The notes under the pieces were generated by a model that ran no database searches, was not told the DNA's origin, and saw nothing but the letters and a program-made list of their open reading frames with translations. A stretch of 5,883 nt of DNA from an uncultured Erythrobacter sp. (GTDB taxonomy: Bacteria > Pseudomonadota > Alphaproteobacteria > Sphingomonadales > Sphingomonadaceae). The position numbers and the translations under genes are program-made. Position 1 is the first letter of the stretch. Each line of letters opens with the position of its first letter. This document shows positions 4,277-5,883 of this stretch, in pieces. The DNA lies in the NCBI GenBank assembly GCA_947258465.1, contig CAMYIQ010000179.1, positions 1-5,883 on the forward strand. Reading direction: 5' to 3'.

Positions 4277-5883
4277 ATGAAAAAGAGCACCAAGTGCGCA
4301 TTGCTGGCGGCTGCCTCCGTCGTTTCGCTCGCCTCTGCGGGCCAGGCAGTCGCTCAGGATGCGGAGCCGCAGCCCGGTTCGGAGACAGCATCGAGCGGTA
4401 GTTCGGAGAATGTGATCGTCGTTACCGCAACCAAGTCGGGCCAGTCGCTGGAAGATACCGCCGCCGCCATCTCGGTAATCGACGCATCGGCGGTGGGTGC
4501 GGGTGGCATAGAGAATGCGGGCGATCTCGCCGCGGCCATACCCAATGTCTCGGTAGGGGATCAGTTCGGCGTCAATCGGACTTTCATTCGCGGCATCGGC
4601 CTCACCAGCATCGATCTGGGAGCCGACGGTGCGGTGGCGTTCCTTCAGAACGGTGCAATCAACAGTCGACCGGCGGCCCAATTGAGTGGTTTCTACGACA
4701 TTGCGCAGATCGAGGTTCTACGCGGTCCGCAGGGCACGACCTATGGGCGCGGCGCGACGGGCGGCGTGATCAACATTGTGACGGCTCGGCCCACGCCCTA
4801 TTTCGAAGGCTATGCGCGGGCGACATACGGGAACTACGATGCCATCACGCTCGAAGGCGCTGTGGGCGGACCGATCGCCGGGGATGCACTGGCCTTCCGG
4901 GTGGCCGGCAAATACGAAAGCCGTGATGGTTACGGGGCCAACCTTGTCACCGGAAACCCGGTCGACGACAGGGACGCCTATGCCTTCCGCGGCTCGCTTC
5001 AGGCCAATATCACGCCGGACCTCGAGCTGCTGGTGGTGGCCGACCATTTCCGGGAAGACGATTACAATTACGCGTTCCACTATTTCGGCCCGACGGTAGC
5101 GCCCGAGGCACTACTGCCCGGACCGCTATTGGGCGGAGAGACGATCAACGATTACTATGCCAATCTCGGCCAGCGGGTCGACAACCGGAATGTCTATTCG
5201 AACGAAGACGCGATCAACGATCGCAAAGGCACCAGCGTTCAGGCGATCGCAACTCTCGACAAGGGCAGCTTCACGCTGACCTCGACCACGGCCTATCGCA
5301 AGTTCGAGCGCTTCAACCGGAACGATCTGGATGTCACCGATGCGAATGCGTTCGGTCAGAACAACTATACGGAGGACAGTGAATCCTTCAGCCAGGAGCT
5401 GACCTTTACGGCCGATCTGGGCAGTGTCTCGCTCCTGGGCGGGGCGATGTATTTCGAAGAGGAGCTGTTCGGCGAGGTCCGGGTGCCGACAGTCAATCTT
5501 GCTCGGTATTTCAATATCGTTCTTGGCACCAACCTGCCGCCCGATTTCTTCGATGGCGGCAACTATCTCCAGCGTGGGACGGTGGATACGAAGGCCGTCG
5601 GCGTTTATCTGGAAGGCACTGTCGATCTCACCCCCAGCCTGTCGTTCACGGCCGGCGCGCGGTACAATTGGGAGAAACGGTCCGGCAGCGGGCGCTTCAC
5701 CTTCGATGCGCAGGGTATCGATATCCCAACCGACAAGAGCGGAGATTGGGATGCGATCACGCCCAAATTCGTGCTCGAATATGAGACGCCCGGTGGAACG
5801 CTGCTCTACGGCAAGGTCACCAAGGGTTTCAAATCCGGCGTCGTGAACATCGGCAGCCTGAACGCGGTCATCGACCCGGAAGA
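4277..5883 (+). CDS. TonB-dependent outer-membrane receptor (3' end outside window)
   Basis: The frame stays open from ATG 4277 to the window end, giving 535 complete codons of a protein that normally has 700-850. It begins with a signal peptide (KK, hydrophobic 8-21, likely cut after AVA26). A TonB-box-like VIVVTAT follows at 46-52. The plug domain runs to about 172 and shows AIPNVSV, RTFIRGIG and IEVLRGPQGTTYGRGATGGVINIVTARP split across 145-172, all hallmarks of TonB-dependent receptors. After that come alternating beta-strands of the barrel (for example FTLTSTTAYRKFER and SFTAGARYNWEKR) and KVTKGFKSG near the cut end. It would import a scarce ligand across the outer membrane using TonB-ExbBD energy. 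The substrate is unknown. Linkage to a TetR regulator with shared operator-like sites, rather than to a FecI/FecR pair or Fur box that I can see, argues mildly for a carbon compound over iron. Confidence 0.92.
   Translation, partial: MKKSTKCALLAAASVVSLASAGQAVAQDAEPQPGSETASSGSSENVIVVTATKSGQSLEDTAAAISVIDASAVGAGGIENAGDLAAAIPNVSVGDQFGVNRTFIRGIGLTSIDLGADGAVAFLQNGAINSRPAAQLSGFYDIAQIEVLRGPQGTTYGRGATGGVINIVTARPTPYFEGYARATYGNYDAITLEGAVGGPIAGDALAFRVAGKYESRDGYGANLVTGNPVDDRDAYAFRGSLQANITPDLELLVVADHFREDDYNYAFHYFGPTVAPEALLPGPLLGGETINDYYANLGQRVDNRNVYSNEDAINDRKGTSVQAIATLDKGSFTLTSTTAYRKFERFNRNDLDVTDANAFGQNNYTEDSESFSQELTFTADLGSVSLLGGAMYFEEELFGEVRVPTVNLARYFNIVLGTNLPPDFFDGGNYLQRGTVDTKAVGVYLEGTVDLTPSLSFTAGARYNWEKRSGSGRFTFDAQGIDIPTDKSGDWDAITPKFVLEYETPGGTLLYGKVTKGFKSGVVNIGSLNAVIDPE

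Noticed and set aside
4193..4681. Minus-strand open frame opposite the start of the receptor gene
   Set aside because: The plus strand here encodes a clear signal peptide, TonB box and plug domain.
1..5883. CRISPR array, integrase, transposase or IS ends
   Set aside because: I saw no regularly spaced repeats, no DDE or tyrosine/serine recombinase motifs, and no terminal inverted repeats with target duplications. The only long repeat is the 115-bp RHS pair.

Overview
The window looks like chromosomal DNA of an alphaproteobacterium, most likely a sphingomonad (Sphingomonadales such as Erythrobacter, Sphingopyxis or Novosphingobium). The signs are GC-rich codon use, a large TonB-dependent receptor paired with a TetR regulator, and an RHS core of the type I associate with sphingomonads. 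The assignment rests on recognition, not on a search.

Region 1 (1-916) is ordinary chromosome. A 3' terminator of a plus-strand gene outside the window meets the convergent end of a YhhQ-type queuosine precursor transporter (minus strand, 50-778). Behind that transporter, in the opposite direction, lies a complete tRNA-Arg(UCU) with an encoded CCA end (840-916) and a likely terminator after it.

Region 2 (about 917-3340) is an accessory mosaic placed directly downstream of the tRNA 3' end. It holds the C-terminal part of an RHS polymorphic toxin. This part has lost its N-terminus and keeps the RHS core up to the DPTG boundary, followed by a 183-residue variable tip carrying an HEGIH (HExxH) zincin-like motif. 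With no gap between stop and start comes a small predicted lipoprotein with a strong Shine-Dalgarno, the natural candidate for the immunity protein. Next comes a short antisense remnant of a MobF/TraA-type conjugative relaxase-helicase, then a second RHS fragment. That second fragment contains the part of the RHS core that should lie upstream of the first one. The two fragments share a 115-bp direct repeat (1106-1220 and 3156-3270, one mismatch), so the locus is a circularly permuted RHS gene: joining the two copies restores one continuous frame.

Region 3 (about 3340-5883) is a regulator-receptor pair on the plus strand: a TetR-family repressor (best start 3527, end 4186) and, 90 bp downstream, a TonB-dependent outer-membrane receptor that starts at 4277 and runs off the end of the window. 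A perfect 14-bp palindrome (3423-3436) upstream of tetR has an 11/14 match (4228-4241) in the gap before the receptor. This suggests that the repressor controls both its own gene and the receptor. The transported substrate cannot be read from the sequence.
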